Source of the DNA: Papio anubis
Lineage: Eukaryota > Chordata > Mammalia > Primates > Cercopithecidae
Reading direction: 5' to 3'
Length of the DNA stretch: 64,000 nt
NCBI RefSeq assembly: GCF_008728515.1
Contig: NC_044980.1
Span: 60,447,590-60,511,589 of the forward strand
The position numbers were made by a program, and so were the translations under genes. The notes below the pieces were generated by a model. It worked only from the letters and a program-made list of their open reading frames with translations. It did no database searches and had not been told where the DNA came from. The number at the start of each line of letters is the position of its first letter. The first letter of the stretch is position 1. Of this stretch, positions 23,500 through 35,349 are shown piece after piece.

Positions 23500-24570
23500 G
23501 AAAAAACAAACAAAAATGGCCAACCTTTGAAAAAGATCCAACCTCACCAGTACTTAAATATAAATTAGAACAATTAATATGAAAACAAGATTAAATTAGC
23601 AATAATTAATCATTTGCATACTTAGTGCTGATCAAGGGCGTAGCCAAAACAGATACATTCCTAGGGAGACTTTTCAAAATATTTTCAAAGAAGGTGGGAC
23701 AATTTTGTAATTTGCATCAACAATTTTAAAAATAATTTGCACTTCTAGACCTACTAAGTGCATTTCCAGGGATAAATCCAAAGTCCAGAAAATCTAAAGC
23801 ATGAAAAATATTTTAGAAACAACAGATATTCATTGCAGCTTTATATGTTAATATTGAAAAAAAATGGAAGCAACTTCAATGTCCACCAGTAGGTCAATAG
23901 GTAAGTAAACTAAGGTATGTCTATCTCCTTATTCAGAAATAACCCTTGCTGAGTACTTCTTTGCTAGCCACAACAATAGGTGCTGGAAATATAAAAAATA
24001 ATAAGCAGTAGTAATAGAGACTAATTTGTAACCATTTAAATAATGCTTATGAAAGACTGCAATAAAATAAGGACATATTTTTGATAAGCCCAGTGAACAA
24101 AGGTGAATCTAAAAATGAATAAACTGGCCGAGTGTGGTGGCTCATGCCTGTAATTCCAGCACTTTCGGAGGCCAAGGCAGGTGGATCACTTGAAGTCAGG
24201 AGTTCAGGACCAGCCTGGCCAACATGAACAGTGAAACCCCATCTCTACCAAAAAAAAAAAAAAAATGGTGGTGTGCACCTGTCCACCTGGTGTCCCAGCA
24301 GAGACTGAGGTGGGAGAATCACTTGAACTCAGGAGGCAGAGGTTGCAGTGAGCCGAGATCATGCCATTGCACTCCAGCCTGGGTGACTGAGTGAGACCAC
24401 GTCCCCAAAAAAAGATAAAAATTAAAAATAAAAATGAATAAATTTATGTAAGACAAAATATGCTAACAGATTAATAACAGTGGTTGCCTCTGAATGGTAA
24501 GTTTATAAGTTTAATTTTTCTTCCTTCTTTATATTTTGCTGAACTTCCAAAATTTTCTAAATAAATAAGA
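23500..24570 (+). repeat. L1M/HAL1-type 3' region, split by Alu
   Basis: TTGCAGCTTTATATGTTAAT, TTCAATGTCCACCAGTAGG and a terminal ACAGTGGTTGCCTCTGAATG region fit an old L1 3' end. The Alu at 24126 splits it, with AAAAATGAATAAA on both sides. Confidence 0.7.
24126..24428 (+). repeat. Alu (S-type) within L1M
   Basis: Dimer with a small middle deletion. TSD AAAAATGAATAAA at 24112 and 24429. Confidence 0.92.
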
Positions 24571-24643
24571 TTTGCATTGTCCTTCAAAGCTATTAATGTA
24601 AATGTTTAAGAATTGTAAACCTGCCACAATAGTGCTAGTTTAC

Positions 24644-24743
24644 CTGTTGCAATAGTAAACCGCATTATTGGAATCCAATTCTATTGCCTGTGTGTAACAA
24701 TCCACTGCAGCAGCATAATTTTCTTCTTTCATGTGGTTATTGC
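24644..24743 (-). CDS. SGTB: SGTB coding exon 5 (TPR1)
   Basis: This 100-nt minus-strand exon has acceptor ATTTTAG (AG at 24745-24744) and donor GTAAAC. It completes Gly92 and encodes NNHMKEENYAAAVDCYTQAI onward to NAVYYCN, plus two bases of Arg125. This is TPR repeat 1, whose helix A/B pattern and Asn residues form part of the chaperone-tail binding groove. Residue 116 is Ser (TCC) where I remember Pro in human SGTB, a difference in the loop between TPR1 and TPR2. An open reading frame runs past both ends of the exon into intron, but splice sites and phase fix the exon limits. Confidence 0.97.
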
Positions 24744-25526
24744 CTAAAATAAAGTAACCAGTATGTACAGTAAGTATAATACACATTAAAAACATAAACT
24801 CTGATAGATACATTTTAATCATGGAAACTATAATTATATGAAAGTCCGCCTCATGATTTTTCATTCACACTGGAGGTAAGTTTTATATTGTACTACAGAG
24901 TTGATATTATTTAGCTTTCAGTGTGTTTGAATCATTTTAACAATGCAAAGTCTTTTAAAAAATTAATGTTTATATACCTTAAAAATCCAGACTTAAAAGA
25001 GTAAATGCAACAATTATGACTATCTCATGGCAAAAGTGAATCTCTTCTCACCTTCCTTATCTTCATCTCTCTCCTCCCTTTTAGAGCTGCCCCAGCCCGT
25101 TCCAGATGCAACACCCTCCCTAATCACCATCTCAATCTGGACCTGGTCTTCCACTCTTTCCCTGTTAAAACACACATCTGCTGATAATCAAGTTCTCAGA
25201 ACCCTGCTGAGGATAAGCTGATAAAACTAATCATGCTATCATGATAGTGGCAGATAATATTTTTATGTGCTATCCCCTCTAGAGTTAGATTATTTTTAAA
25301 AGGGGATTTGAGGAGATTAATTTCTAGAAAGAGAATTTCAGATACCATGGCTAGCCTGCAAAGTACTGATTTTCAGGAAGGGCATCTGCAGATACATCTG
25401 GCAGTAATTTAGCTAAGTTAATAACTGTTCCGCAAAATAAGAGATTTCCCATGGCTATTTTTTGTATACCATTAAATGAAAAAGCAGTGTCCACTGCACT
25501 TAAAAGAATCAATGTTCAAAATACGT

Positions 25527-25825
25527 CTGGGCGTGGTGGCTCATGCCTGTAATCCCAACACTTTGGGAAGTGAAGGTGGGAGGATCACTTGATGCCAGGA
25601 ATTTGAGACCAGCCTGGGCAATATAGTGGGACCCCCATCTTAACAAAAAGAATAATTAAAAAAAATTAGCCAGGCGCAGTGGTGCATGCCTGTAGTCCTA
25701 GCTACTTGGAGGCTGAGGCAGGAATATCACATGAACTTAGGAGGCTGAAGCTGCAGTGAGCCGTGATTGTGCCACTGCATTCCAGTCTAGGTGACAGAGT
25801 GAAACCCTTAAAAAAAAGAAAAAGA
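25527..25825 (+). repeat. Alu (J-type)
   Basis: Diverged dimer whose A-rich tail abuts the next Alu without spacer. Confidence 0.92.
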
Positions 25826-26143
25826 GGCCGGGCGCGGTGGCTCAAGCCTGTAATCCCAGCACTTTGGGAGGCTGAGACGGGCGGATCACGAGGTCAGGAG
25901 ATCGAGACCATCCTGGCTAACACGGTGAAACCCCGTCTCTACTAAAAAAAATACAAAAAGCTAGCCGGGCGACGTGGCGGGCGCCTGTAGTCCCAGCTAC
26001 TCGGGAGACTGAGGCAGAAGAATGGCGTGAACCCGGGAGGCGGAGCTTGCAGTGAGCCGAGATCGCGCCACTGCATTCCAGCCTAGGCGACAGAGTGAAA
26101 CTCCGTCTCAAAAAAAAAAAAGAAAGAAAGAAAGAAAAAGAAA
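25826..26143 (+). repeat. Alu (Y-type) inserted in the tail of an older Alu
   Basis: Near-consensus dimer starting GGCCGGGCGCGGTGGCTCA. It ends in a (GAAA)n tail. Confidence 0.94.
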
Positions 26144-26339
26144 ATATTAGAAACAATGGAGATTAGGAGGAAGGATTTACATCTCAAAGGCATCTGTGAT
26201 TCTTTCCAGTTTTCTTAAACCAGAAACTCTCACATTAGCCTTGTTCTTAATAGATCATTAGCTGCTTAACAGGAAGAGTGGGGCATAAATTTGCAAGGAA
26301 CACAAACAGAATATTCAAGTTACAGTAAATTAGGAGTCA

Positions 26340-26410
26340 AAAATGAATATAAAGAGTGACTACTAATGAGCACATAGTTTTTGTTTGGGGGGTTATAAAA
26401 ATGTTCTGTA
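26340..26410 (+). repeat. L1M 3' end, left part
   Basis: GGGGGTTATAAAAATGTTCT is the start of an L1M terminal block that resumes at 26716. Confidence 0.65.
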
Positions 26411-26715
26411 GGCTGGGTATGATGGCTCATCCTTGTAATCGCAGCACTTTGGAAGGGCAGGGCGGGCGTATGGCTTGAGCCCAGGAATTAGAAACTAGCC
26501 TGGGCAACATGGTGAAACCCCATCTCTACAAAAAAAAAAAAAAAAAAAACTAGCCAGGGTGGTGGTGTGTGCCTGTAGTCCCAGCTACTCGGGAGGCTTA
26601 AGTGGGAGGATTGCTTGAGCCCAGGAGGTTGAGGCTGCAGTGGTCTGTGGTCAGACCACTGCACTCCATCTACCCTGGTGGAAAGAGGGAGACTCCGTCT
26701 CAAGAAAAAAAAAAA
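26411..26715 (+). repeat. Alu (J-type) splitting an L1M tail
   Basis: Dimer with a long A-linker at 26528-26549 and an A-tail. Confidence 0.92.
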
Positions 26716-26835
26716 TTTCTATAATTGATTATGGTAATGGCTGTACAACTCCAAGAATATACTAGAAACTAACGCATTGTACCCTTTAAAGAAATAAACT
26801 GTATGATATATGAATTATATCGCAACAAATATCTT
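26716..26835 (+). repeat. L1M 3' end, right part
   Basis: GGTAATGGCTGTACAACTCC, then ATTGTACCCTTTAAAG and ATGAATTATATC form the classical L1M terminus. Confidence 0.8.
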
Positions 26836-27177
26836 TTAGAGTTAAAAAAATTAATTTGGATCTTCCCCAAAACAGAAATCAATAGAAAGCCTCTAAGGAA
26901 ACTGAGAGGAAAACATCGTTTTTTATGAAGAAACAAAAAGTTTGCATTAGCAAAGACAGTTTGATTTCCATGTCAAATGTTTTAATTTTCTGGGTTATTG
27001 AGACTTTGATGTTGCTGTTGAGCTGTTTGTCTTGATGGCATTTTATGATTACATTATTAAAGCTGTATTGTATGTCTTTTCCTGTGTCACCTCAAAGGTG
27101 TAGATACCGTAATGTATATATACATACCACAAATATTATGCACATGTATACTATAAGTTAATGATAAAAGGCCTAAC

Positions 27178-27241
27178 ACATTTAACATATAAAATATTTA
27201 ACATATAAATATTTAACATATAAAATACTTAACATATAAAA
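27178..27241 (+). repeat. AT-rich minisatellite, four 15-17-bp units
   Basis: Four units of TTTAACATATAAAAT with small length changes. Confidence 0.88.
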
Positions 27242-27248
27242 ATTCAGG

Positions 27249-27570
27249 GTTGGGCGCAGTGGCTCACATCTGTAATCCCGTCACTTTGGAAGGCCAAGGT
27301 GGGTGGATCACCTGAGGTCAGGAGTTTGAGACCAGCCTGGCCAACATAGTGAAACTCAAATTTTAACATAGTGAAATTTTTGTATTTACGAAAAATACAA
27401 AAATTAGCTGGGCGTGGTGCCACATGCCTGTAGTCCCAGCTACTCGGGAGGCTGAGGTAGGAGAATCACTGGAACCTGGGAGGCAGAGGTTGCAGAGAGC
27501 CAAGATCGCGCCACTGCACTCCAGCCTGAGCAACAGAGCAAAACTCCATCTCAAAAAAAAAAAAAAAAAA
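27249..27570 (+). repeat. Alu (S-type) with internal insertion
   Basis: Dimer with extra bases near 27355-27376 that duplicate AACATAGTGAAA at a 22-bp offset. Confidence 0.9.
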
Positions 27571-27704
27571 ACTAAGTAGCAAAAAGAAATACTGACAAAA
27601 ATATCAAAGATAGTGTTATTTAGGATTACAAAATTATCTGTCTAGGTAAGTAAGACATGCTCAGTGTCATGTAACACTACACAGCCATTAAAAACAGTGA
27701 TATA

Positions 27705-28009
27705 GGCCAGGCATGGTGACTCAAGCCTGTAATCCCAGCACTTTGGGAGGCCAAGGCGGGTGGATCACATCAGGTCAGGAGTTCAAGACCAGCCTGGCCA
27801 ACATAGTGAAACACCATCTCTACTAAAAATACAAAAAAATTCACCAAGGGTGGTGGCACATGCCTGTAATACCAGCTACTTGGGAGGCTGAGGCAGGAGA
27901 ATTGCATGAACCCAGGAGGCAGAGGTTGCAGTGAGCCGAGATCCTGCCACTGCACTCCAGCCTAGGTGGCAGAGAGACTCCATCTCAAAAAAAAAAAACA
28001 AAAACAAAA
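27705..28009 (+). repeat. Alu (S-type)
   Basis: Full dimer. CAGTGATA flanks both sides. Confidence 0.93.
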
Positions 28010-28113
28010 CCACAGTGATACAGGTATATATTTACAGACCTAGAGAAATGACCATGCCCAAGGAATAGGAACAGTATAATTGTTTCATATCCACCTTTTT
28101 AGATACCAGGTGA

Positions 28114-28161
28114 TTGTGTGTGTGTGTGTGTGTGTATAAATATATATAAATATATATACAC
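28114..28161. repeat. (TG)n(TA)n microsatellite
   Basis: About eleven TG units followed by TATATAAA units, abutting the T-run of an antisense Alu. Confidence 0.92.
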
Positions 28162-28446
28162 TTTTTTTTTTTTGAGATGGAGTCTCTCTGTTGCCAGGCT
28201 GGAGTGCAGTGGCATGATCTCAGCTCACTACAACCTCCGCCTGCCGGGTTCAAGCAATTCTCCCGCCTCATCCTCCCGAGTAGCTGGGATTACAGGCACA
28301 CGCTACCACGCCCAGCTAATTTTTGTATTTTTAGTAGAGACAGGGTTTCACCGTGTTGGCCAGATGGTCTTGATCTCCTGACCTCATGATCCACCTGCCT
28401 CAGCCTCCCAAAGTGCTGGGATTACTGTGAGCCACTATGTCCGGCC
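28162..28446 (-). repeat. Alu (S/Y-type), antisense
   Basis: Reverse dimer starting from a T-run. Inverted partner of the Alu at 27705. Confidence 0.92.
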
Positions 28447-29214
28447 ACGATATATATTTTTTTAACTCAACTGCCTTCTTCAAGCTATGAAATAAAGAAA
28501 AGGCTAGAAAATGTTTCTGAACATAGCATATTCCCTAATAACTCCCTGTCTATATACAGAACAGAGAATTTATTGGCTCTCACTCACTGTTAAAGATAAG
28601 GACTGTACCCTACAGCTTTGTAATACAAACCTTGCAGGCCTGACACGACTCTCGTCTATAGCTTAACATAGTTGACATAATGGAAAAATTGAACACAAAT
28701 CCTCAACAGTGACTTATTTATCAAAACCAAAAATGCTTCAATAGCCAACTAGTATAAAATTTAATCATGTAGTAATCAAAAGTGCTAGCTAATAAACAAG
28801 TACCACGTGCCTACCTTAACAAATTTCAAAGAACTCAAAAACACTAAAGATACGAAAGTTAAAATAATGCTGAAAACTATTTTCCTCTTTTTAAGTATAA
28901 AGAAGAATTTGAGATCCTACAGTAAAAGTAGCAAAAACAGTCAGAAGCAATTCGCCCTTAAGTTATTTGTTCTGCAACTTTTACTCACAACAGATCTGTT
29001 TCTCTTGAAGCAAGCTATAACTGTATTGCCCACAAGCCATTCTGTACTTGCAGGCTTCTCACCCATCACATTCACTTCTGTTTTGTAAATGCCATGTGCA
29101 CTCATGACAATCTAGTCTTGGTGGTGTAAATCAGAACTATATCAATTGACAGTAATTTCCTCCACAGGTTCAGAAAGCTTTACTAAGTAAGTCATTTTTG
29201 TATGAAATATTCAC

Positions 29215-29284
29215 CTTCATCTTTTAATTGGTCAGCTTTTCCCACATCTTCAGGCACTGAGTTTGAAAGGGGCAGAACATCATT
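29215..29284 (-). CDS. SGTB: SGTB coding exon 4 (linker before TPR1)
   Basis: This 70-nt minus-strand exon has acceptor AATTTCAG (AG at 29286-29285) and donor GTGAAT. It encodes NDVLPLSNSVPEDVGKADQL followed by KDE and the first base of Gly92. It forms the acidic linker between the N-terminal dimerisation domain and TPR1, and starts TPR1 itself: the Lys-x-x-Gly-Asn pattern spans the exon 4/5 join, as in SGTA and HOP-type TPRs. Phase 0 in and phase 1 out agree with the neighbouring exons. Confidence 0.95.
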
Positions 29285-29488
29285 CTGAAATTAAATAAAA
29301 ATCAATGCACTTCCCTTTAGCTACATAAAGAATCATTCTAGCATACTATAAAATAATAATAAATTACCCACATTTTAAATCATCTGTAACTCCACATCAT
29401 GAAATCAAATTCCTAAATAATAGCATTAACAAAAAATAGGGGAAAAGTACTCTCATATATTTTTTATTAGAAATATGAATATGTGTGA

Positions 29489-29785
29489 CTGGACCCGGTG
29501 GCTCATGCCTTAATCCCAGCACTTTGGGAGGTCGAGGTGGATGCACAGCTTGAGCTCAGGAGTTCGAGACCAGCCTGGGCAATATGGTGAAACCCCATCT
29601 CTACAGAAAACACAAAAATTAACTAGGTGTGGTGGCATGTGCCTGTAGTCCCAGCTACTTGGGAGGCTAAGATAGGAGAATGGCTTGAGCCCAGGAGGCA
29701 GAGGTTGCAGTGAGCTAAGATCATGGCACTGTACTCCAGCCTGGGCAACAGAGCCAGATCTTGTCTCAAAAAAAAAAAGAAAAAG
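29489..29785 (+). repeat. Alu (older S/J-type)
   Basis: Full dimer. Related flanks TATGAATATGTGTGA and ATGAAGAATGTGTGA. Confidence 0.92.
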
Positions 29786-30105
29786 CATATGAAGAATGTG
29801 TGAATCAAACTTTTAAAAAATGTGCATTTCCCATACCCGGCACTCCTACTTCATAAACAAAACAATGGAATTAGTATGTAAAGAACAGGAATAGAAATAT
29901 GATCAAGGGATTGTTTATATTAGTGAAAATTTTGGAACAAAATGTCTAATATCCTATCTAAGATATACCTTACAAAGTCAAAATCAGTCTACAAAAAATC
30001 ATTTATAATATGTTATATAAATATGTTAGCACAAACATTAAAAACAGCCTGGAAAGATGTGTATCAGAATTAAAATTTTAACTTCCATGTTTCCATATTG
30101 TCCAA

Positions 30106-30404
30106 TTTTTTTTTCTTTTCTTTTTGAGATGGAGTCTTGCTATGTTGCCAGGCTGGAGTACAGTGGCATGATCTCGGCTCACTGCAACCTCCACCTCCCA
30201 GGTCCAAGCAATTCTCCTGCCTCCGCCTCCCAAGTAGCTGGGACTACAGGTGCGTGTCACCACGCCCTGCTAATTTTTGTATTTTTAGTAAAGACAGGGT
30301 TTCACCACATCGGCCAGGATGGTCTAGATCTCATGACCTCGTGATCTGCCTGCCCCAGCCTCCCAAAGTGCTGGGATTACAGGCATGAGCCACCACACCT
30401 GGAC
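30106..30404 (-). repeat. Alu (S-type), antisense
   Basis: Reverse dimer with a T/C-rich head. It lies 57 bp from the next, oppositely oriented Alu. Confidence 0.93.
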
Positions 30405-30461
30405 CCAACTTTTTAAAAACAATGAACATATATTAATTTTACTACAAGATAAGAAAACACT

Positions 30462-30765
30462 GCCAGGCGCAGTGGCTCACGCCTGTAATCCCAGCACTTT
30501 GGGAGGCCAAGGCAGGCGGATCATGAGGTCAGGAGATCGAGACCATCCTGACTAACACAATGAAACCCTGTCTTTACTAAAAACACACACACACACAAAA
30601 ATTAGCCAGGCGAGGTGGCGGGCACTTGTAGTCCCAGCTACTCGGGAGGCTGAGGCAGGAGAATGGCGTGAACCCGGGAGGCGGAGCTTGCAATGAGCTG
30701 AGATGGCACCACTGCACTCCAGCCTGGGCAACAGAGCACGATTCCTTCTCAAAAAGAAAAAAAAA
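30462..30765 (+). repeat. Alu (Y-type) with internal (CA)n
   Basis: Contains GATCATGAGGTCAGGAGATC and GAATGGCGTGAACCCGGGAG. The middle linker has become (CA)n. TSD AAGAAAACACT at 30451 and 30766. Confidence 0.94.
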
Positions 30766-31034
30766 GAAAGAAAACACTATAAAATCCCTGTCTTTAGTAC
30801 CTACTATCATTCCAACACCAACTTTCCATTAATAAGGTTCAAACTACAGGTGCTTATGAAAACCAAATGTTAAGATTTAGAAAAATCTTGAGTGGCATGG
30901 GGAACACAGTATGTTTTTTCATTTTTGAAAGATCTTTTTAAAATTGTATTGCTTTTAAACTTGACTCTGAAGTTCATAAATCAGTCTATCATTTTTTTAA
31001 AGAAGCATAATTTGTAGCCATTGACCTATGTAAT

Positions 31035-31051
31035 ATACATACATACATACA
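31035..31051. repeat. (CATA)n tract
   Basis: Three to four ACAT units at the head of an antisense Alu. Confidence 0.85.
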
Positions 31052-31358
31052 GTTGTTGTTGTTGTTTGTTTGTTTTTGAGACAGGGTCTCACTCTGTCAC
31101 CCAGGCTGGAGTATGGTGGTGTGACCATGGCTAACTGCAACCTCAACCTCCAGAGCTCAAGTGATCCTCCCACCGCGGCCTCCAGAGTAGCTAGGACTAC
31201 AGGTGTGTGCCACTACACTTGAGTAATTTTTAAATTTTTTATAGAGATAGGGTCTCCCTATGTTGCTCAGGCTGGTCTCAAACTCCTAGCTTAAGCAATT
31301 CTCCCATGTTGGCCTCCCAAAGTGTTGGGATTATAGGCATGAGCCACCATGCCCAGCC
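31052..31358 (-). repeat. Alu (J-type), antisense
   Basis: Reverse dimer with a GTT-rich head. Flanks CTATGTAATATA and CTATGTACTGTA. Confidence 0.92.
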
Positions 31359-32169
31359 CTATGTACTGTAGTCTATATTCATCATTACCTTTGTCTTGAT
31401 TAGAGTTTCCACAAAATTGATAGCTCTAACATCAGAAATATATTTTGCAAATTAGACATAAATATTCACAAGTAAAAAATCACTGACAAATATATGGGTC
31501 TTGTCCTTATTTTTTTAAAAATCATTATCTACTAATCAGTTTTCCTAAGCATAAAATACTGGAATAAAAATACAGAATCAAAATGAGAACCTTCCTAAGT
31601 AGAGGTCACTACTTAAAACTGACTGTAGTTACTCAGGATCTAAACATAATTCAAAGACACATTACCATCCTACAGTACTTGGCTTTAGGGTTCCTTGTAT
31701 TTTAAATTTTCCAATAAACCTAGGCACTTTATACATGGTAAAAAGCGATTTGGGGGTCAGAAAAATAGCATATTAAAAAATAGATTATAATCTCTTCTGT
31801 CTTCCCAATCCTTCTAAATTATTTGCCAAAATTGCCACTGTTTTATAGTTTGAAAACTAATTATCATATTCATTGCATAAATTTGAGCAGTTCACCATGG
31901 GGGAGCAAGAGCTACCTACTTCAAATGAAGGGAATGAATCCACTTGGTATATAAACATAATTGGGGGAAAAAAATAGAAAAGCAGTATCCTAAAGATAAA
32001 ATGACCAATATAACAATCAAGTACACTTGGTGAGACAAATAATTTCTTTAATTACAACAATCTTGATGCTATTTCAGGTGAATTTTACACTTTCTCTGCC
32101 ATACTCTGTCAACAAACACATATGGAATGAAGCCATAGCTGTAAAATAAGACTACTAAAGAATTATGAG

Positions 32170-32486
32170 ACCAGGCGCGGTGGCTCATGCCTATAATCCC
32201 AGCACTTTGGGAGGTCGAGGCAGGCGGATCATTGGGTCAGGAGTTCGACACCAGCCTGGCCAAGATGGTGAAACTCCGTCTCTATTAAAAATACAAAAAT
32301 TAGCCAGGGCCGGGCACAGCGGCGGGTGCCTGTAATCCCAGCTACTCAGGAGGCTGAGGCAGGAGAATCACTTGAACCCGGCAGGCGGAGGTTGCAGTCA
32401 GCTGAGATCGTGCCACTGCATTCTAGCCTGGGCAACAGGGCAAGTCTCCTTCTCAAAAAAAAAAAAAAAAAAAGAAAGAAAAAGAA
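32170..32486 (+). repeat. Alu (S-type)
   Basis: Dimer whose middle contains an extra GGGCCGGGCACAGCGG near 32307, resembling the Alu 5' end. It may be a local conversion. Confidence 0.92.
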
Positions 32487-33275
32487 ACATGATACCACAT
32501 ATAACACAACTGTAGATATTTTCGGCAGCCAGTTTCAGTAAACTGTATTTTAACAATAGTGACCAACAAACTTCTTATAATTAAATGCAATCAGGGAGAT
32601 ACAGCAAAATAAAGAAAAAGCTTTATTCAAACAGAGGGTAAAAGTCAATTAGAGCTTCCTGAGAAGAAAAAAAAAAAAAAAAGAAGTTCTAACATCTTCA
32701 GTATTAAGTCAATGGTGACAGTAGCTAAAGAGTGAGCAAATCTAAAACTGTCTCAAGCACAGGCCTCACATATCTGACAGCAAAGAAGGTCTGCTTTATC
32801 CATAACCATATCTAGCCACTGAAACAGGGTTCCCTGAGGGGGCCACAGGCCCAATCAATACAAGAACCACAGCCCACCATCACCAAAGGGAAGAAAAAGG
32901 GAGTTCCCTGATGAGGAACAGAGATAAACGTTACTATCTCCTTATATCTTGTCACACGATAAGAATTCATCTGTTTGATGAATTAATGTATAAGTGCATT
33001 ATTTTTCTCCCAAGTGTAATAAAAGGGAATGATTTACTGCCAAGTTGCCATCTTCATTGCAACTCTAACAACCTCTTTCCAAGAAGTTCGAGAAACAGAG
33101 CCTGGAGGATCCAGTCAAGTATGGTATTGTCGGCAATGTCCACTCCAGACTGAAGTGTGCAAGATATGTTTCAGCTTCACTCCAGAATTCTTCATTATAT
33201 ACTAAAGCTCAAGTATGGAGTTAGAAAAACAAAAGGAGCCCATGAGGCACCAAAATGTCATAAAGAAACATGTGG

Positions 33276-33599
33276 GGCCAGGTGTGGTGGCTCACGGCTA
33301 TAATCTGAGCACTTTTTGGAGGCCAAGGCAGGATGACGGCTTGAGCTCAGGAGTTCAGGACCAGCCTAGGCAACAAAACAAACAAAGCAAGACCCCATTG
33401 CTACTAAAAAACAAAAACAAACAAACAAAAATTAACTGGGTGTAGTGGTGTGAGCTTGTAGTCCCAGCTGCTCGCAAGTCTAAGGTGTGAGAATTGAGGA
33501 ATGCTTGAGGCCAGGTGGTTGAGGCTGCAATGAGCCATGATCACACCACTAGACTCCAGGCTGGGTGACAGAGAGAGACCTGCCTCAGAAAAAAAGAAA
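33276..33599 (+). repeat. Alu (J-type)
   Basis: Diverged dimer. Flanks ATAAAGAAACATGTG and ACAAAGAAACAAGTG. Confidence 0.92.
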
Positions 33600-34272
33600 A
33601 CAAAGAAACAAGTGAGAGTTCAACCCACATGTGGGAGCCCTAAACTCACTAACCTTAGCATTTTTCAGTCTCATGGTCTGTTTTCTGAAAAGGCCAGAAA
33701 CCCAAGACCATGTATAAATAGTCCCCAGGAACAGGGATCAGCAAACTTGGATTTCAGTCTTAGTTTTGCCCAGTGACCCTTAACCTTTTCCTGTTTTAAA
33801 GAGCCCCATCAATGGGCAAATTTGATGACTTCTGCTTCAGAAATGATGATTCAATTCCAGATGAATCTATTTCCACATGGCTGCTTCCTAGGCACTAAAA
33901 CTTTTTAAAGCTGTATTCCACGTTTTAGGGAAACATCAATTCAGATGCTGGAAATCGAAAAATACTCAGATTCATTGAAATGACATTCAAGAAAAAAAAA
34001 TACTCAGATACTGTAAAGAACTTAAAAGTCCACTAATACATATCATTAAATATAAAAGGTGAGAAGATGAAAATAGTTATCAATATGAAAATCTAAAGCA
34101 CATTAAATGAGTTACATTTTAGACACCCAATTATATCCATATAGACAGACTATTTACCTTATATACAGGATGAAGTTAATATACCTGGCCCCTCAACTAT
34201 TAACAACCTATTAACATAAAATTGTAGTCATATTTATATCAGTTAATAATGAGAAAAATAATGACAACATAC

Positions 34273-34376
34273 CTTACAGAAGGAATTGGTAAACATTTCC
34301 GTCAAAGGCTGTGAAACTGCTAGGTGTGTATCTTCTGGGCTGATCTTAAAAACTGTCTCCAAGCACTGAATTGCAA
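34273..34376 (-). CDS. SGTB: SGTB coding exon 3 (N-terminal domain)
   Basis: This 104-nt minus-strand exon has acceptor TTTTAAG (AG at 34378-34377) and donor GTATGT. It completes Val34 and encodes AIQCLETVFKISPEDTHLAV and on to MFTNSFCK, ending in phase 0 at residue 68. It is the second half of the SGTA-type N-terminal homodimerisation domain that contacts ubiquitin-like domains of BAG6-complex partners (family knowledge). Asn64 is Ser in human SGTB as I remember it. Confidence 0.95.
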
Positions 34377-34558
34377 CTTAAAATAAATTTTAATAGTAAA
34401 AAACAATCAGCAATTAAAAAAAAAAAACAAGTTTTTTTTTTCTGATAGAACTGCAATGTATGAAAAGTCAGTATTTTGATCACAGAACATAAGGAAAACA
34501 TTGGTTCAGCTGTAAAGAAATTTCTGTTTATAGACTAGCTATCGAAGGAAAACACACT

Positions 34559-34625
34559 GATTTTCCTTCTTCCTTCCTCACCCTCCCACTCTCCCTTCAC
34601 CTTCCCTTCCTTTCTTTCTTTCTTC
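34559..34625. repeat. C/T-rich tract
   Basis: Pyrimidine-only stretch of TTCC/CCCT/TTTC units at the head of an antisense Alu. Confidence 0.85.
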
Positions 34626-34914
34626 CTAATTTTTTTTAGAGACAAGTTTTCGCTTTGTGGCCAGGCTGGAATGCAGTGGCACAATTATAGCTCACTGTTA
34701 CCTTGACTTCCTGGGCTCAAGGGATCCCCCCGCCTCAGCTCCCTTAGTAATTGAGACTATAGGCATGAGCCACATGCTAACTGTTTAAATATTTTTGCAG
34801 AGGCGGGGTCTTGCCACATTGTCCAGGCTGGTCTCAAACTCCTGGGCTCAAGTGATCATCCTACCTCGGCCTCCCAAAGTGCTGGGATTATAGGCATGAG
34901 CCACCACACCTGGC
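34626..34914 (-). repeat. Alu (J-type), antisense
   Basis: Reverse dimer, diverged, with a deletion in the middle linker region. Confidence 0.9.
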
Positions 34915-35045
34915 AACGACTTGATTTCTTATTCCTCACTTAAGGAAAAATGTTGTCTAGAATATAATTTCTCAATATATGTATTACATCATATTCTTGT
35001 TGAAGGCTACCAGAAAGAAAGAGCAAGTCATTAATACCAACAACT

Positions 35046-35349
35046 TAGCCAAGTGTGGTGGGTTACGCCTGTAATCCCAGCACTTTGGGAGGCCAATGAG
35101 AGTGGATTGCCTGAACTCAGGAATTCAAGGCCAGCCTGGGCAACATGGAGAAATCTTTACCAAAAATACAAAACATTGGCCAGGCATGGTGGCGCACACC
35201 TATGGTCCCAGCTACTCGAGAGGCTGAGGTAGGAGGATTGCTTGAGCCTGGGAAGAGGAGGTTACAGTGAGCCAAGATCTCACTACTACACTCCAGCCTG
35301 GGTTGAGACCCCATCTCAAAAAAACAAAAACAAAAACAAATCAAAAAAA
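35046..35349 (+). repeat. Alu (older)
   Basis: Dimer with a CAAAAA-type tail. Confidence 0.91.

Larger units (their letters stand above)
6041..24643 (-). other. SGTB: SGTB intron 5
   Basis: The largest SGTB intron in view, 18.6 kb. It carries Alus, the GGAA array, two hAT-type relics, an L2 tail, two MIRs and four L1-family fragments. Segments 6190-7080, 7240-7640, 9880-10230, 11180-12120, 12400-13380, 15490-16560 and 17100-18540 are AT-rich sequence in which I see no gene. Open frames there (for example 113 codons at 6548-6889) have no recognisable domain and no splice context. Confidence 0.9.
24744..29214 (-). other. SGTB: SGTB intron 4
   Basis: A 4.5-kb intron with six Alus and an L1M 3' end split by an Alu. 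24750-25500 and 28450-29210 contain no identifiable element. Confidence 0.9.
29285..34272 (-). other. SGTB: SGTB intron 3
   Basis: A 5.0-kb intron with six Alus. 30770-31030, 31360-32165 and 32490-33270 are unassigned AT-rich DNA. The last stretch has a somewhat mixed composition and may be an old LTR or repeat, but I cannot place it. Confidence 0.9.

Noticed and set aside
24640..24864. 74-codon minus frame with TPR-like sequence as a standalone gene
   Set aside because: It is SGTB exon 5 read through into intron 5 sequence. The AG at 24745-24744 and the GT below 24644 define the exon.
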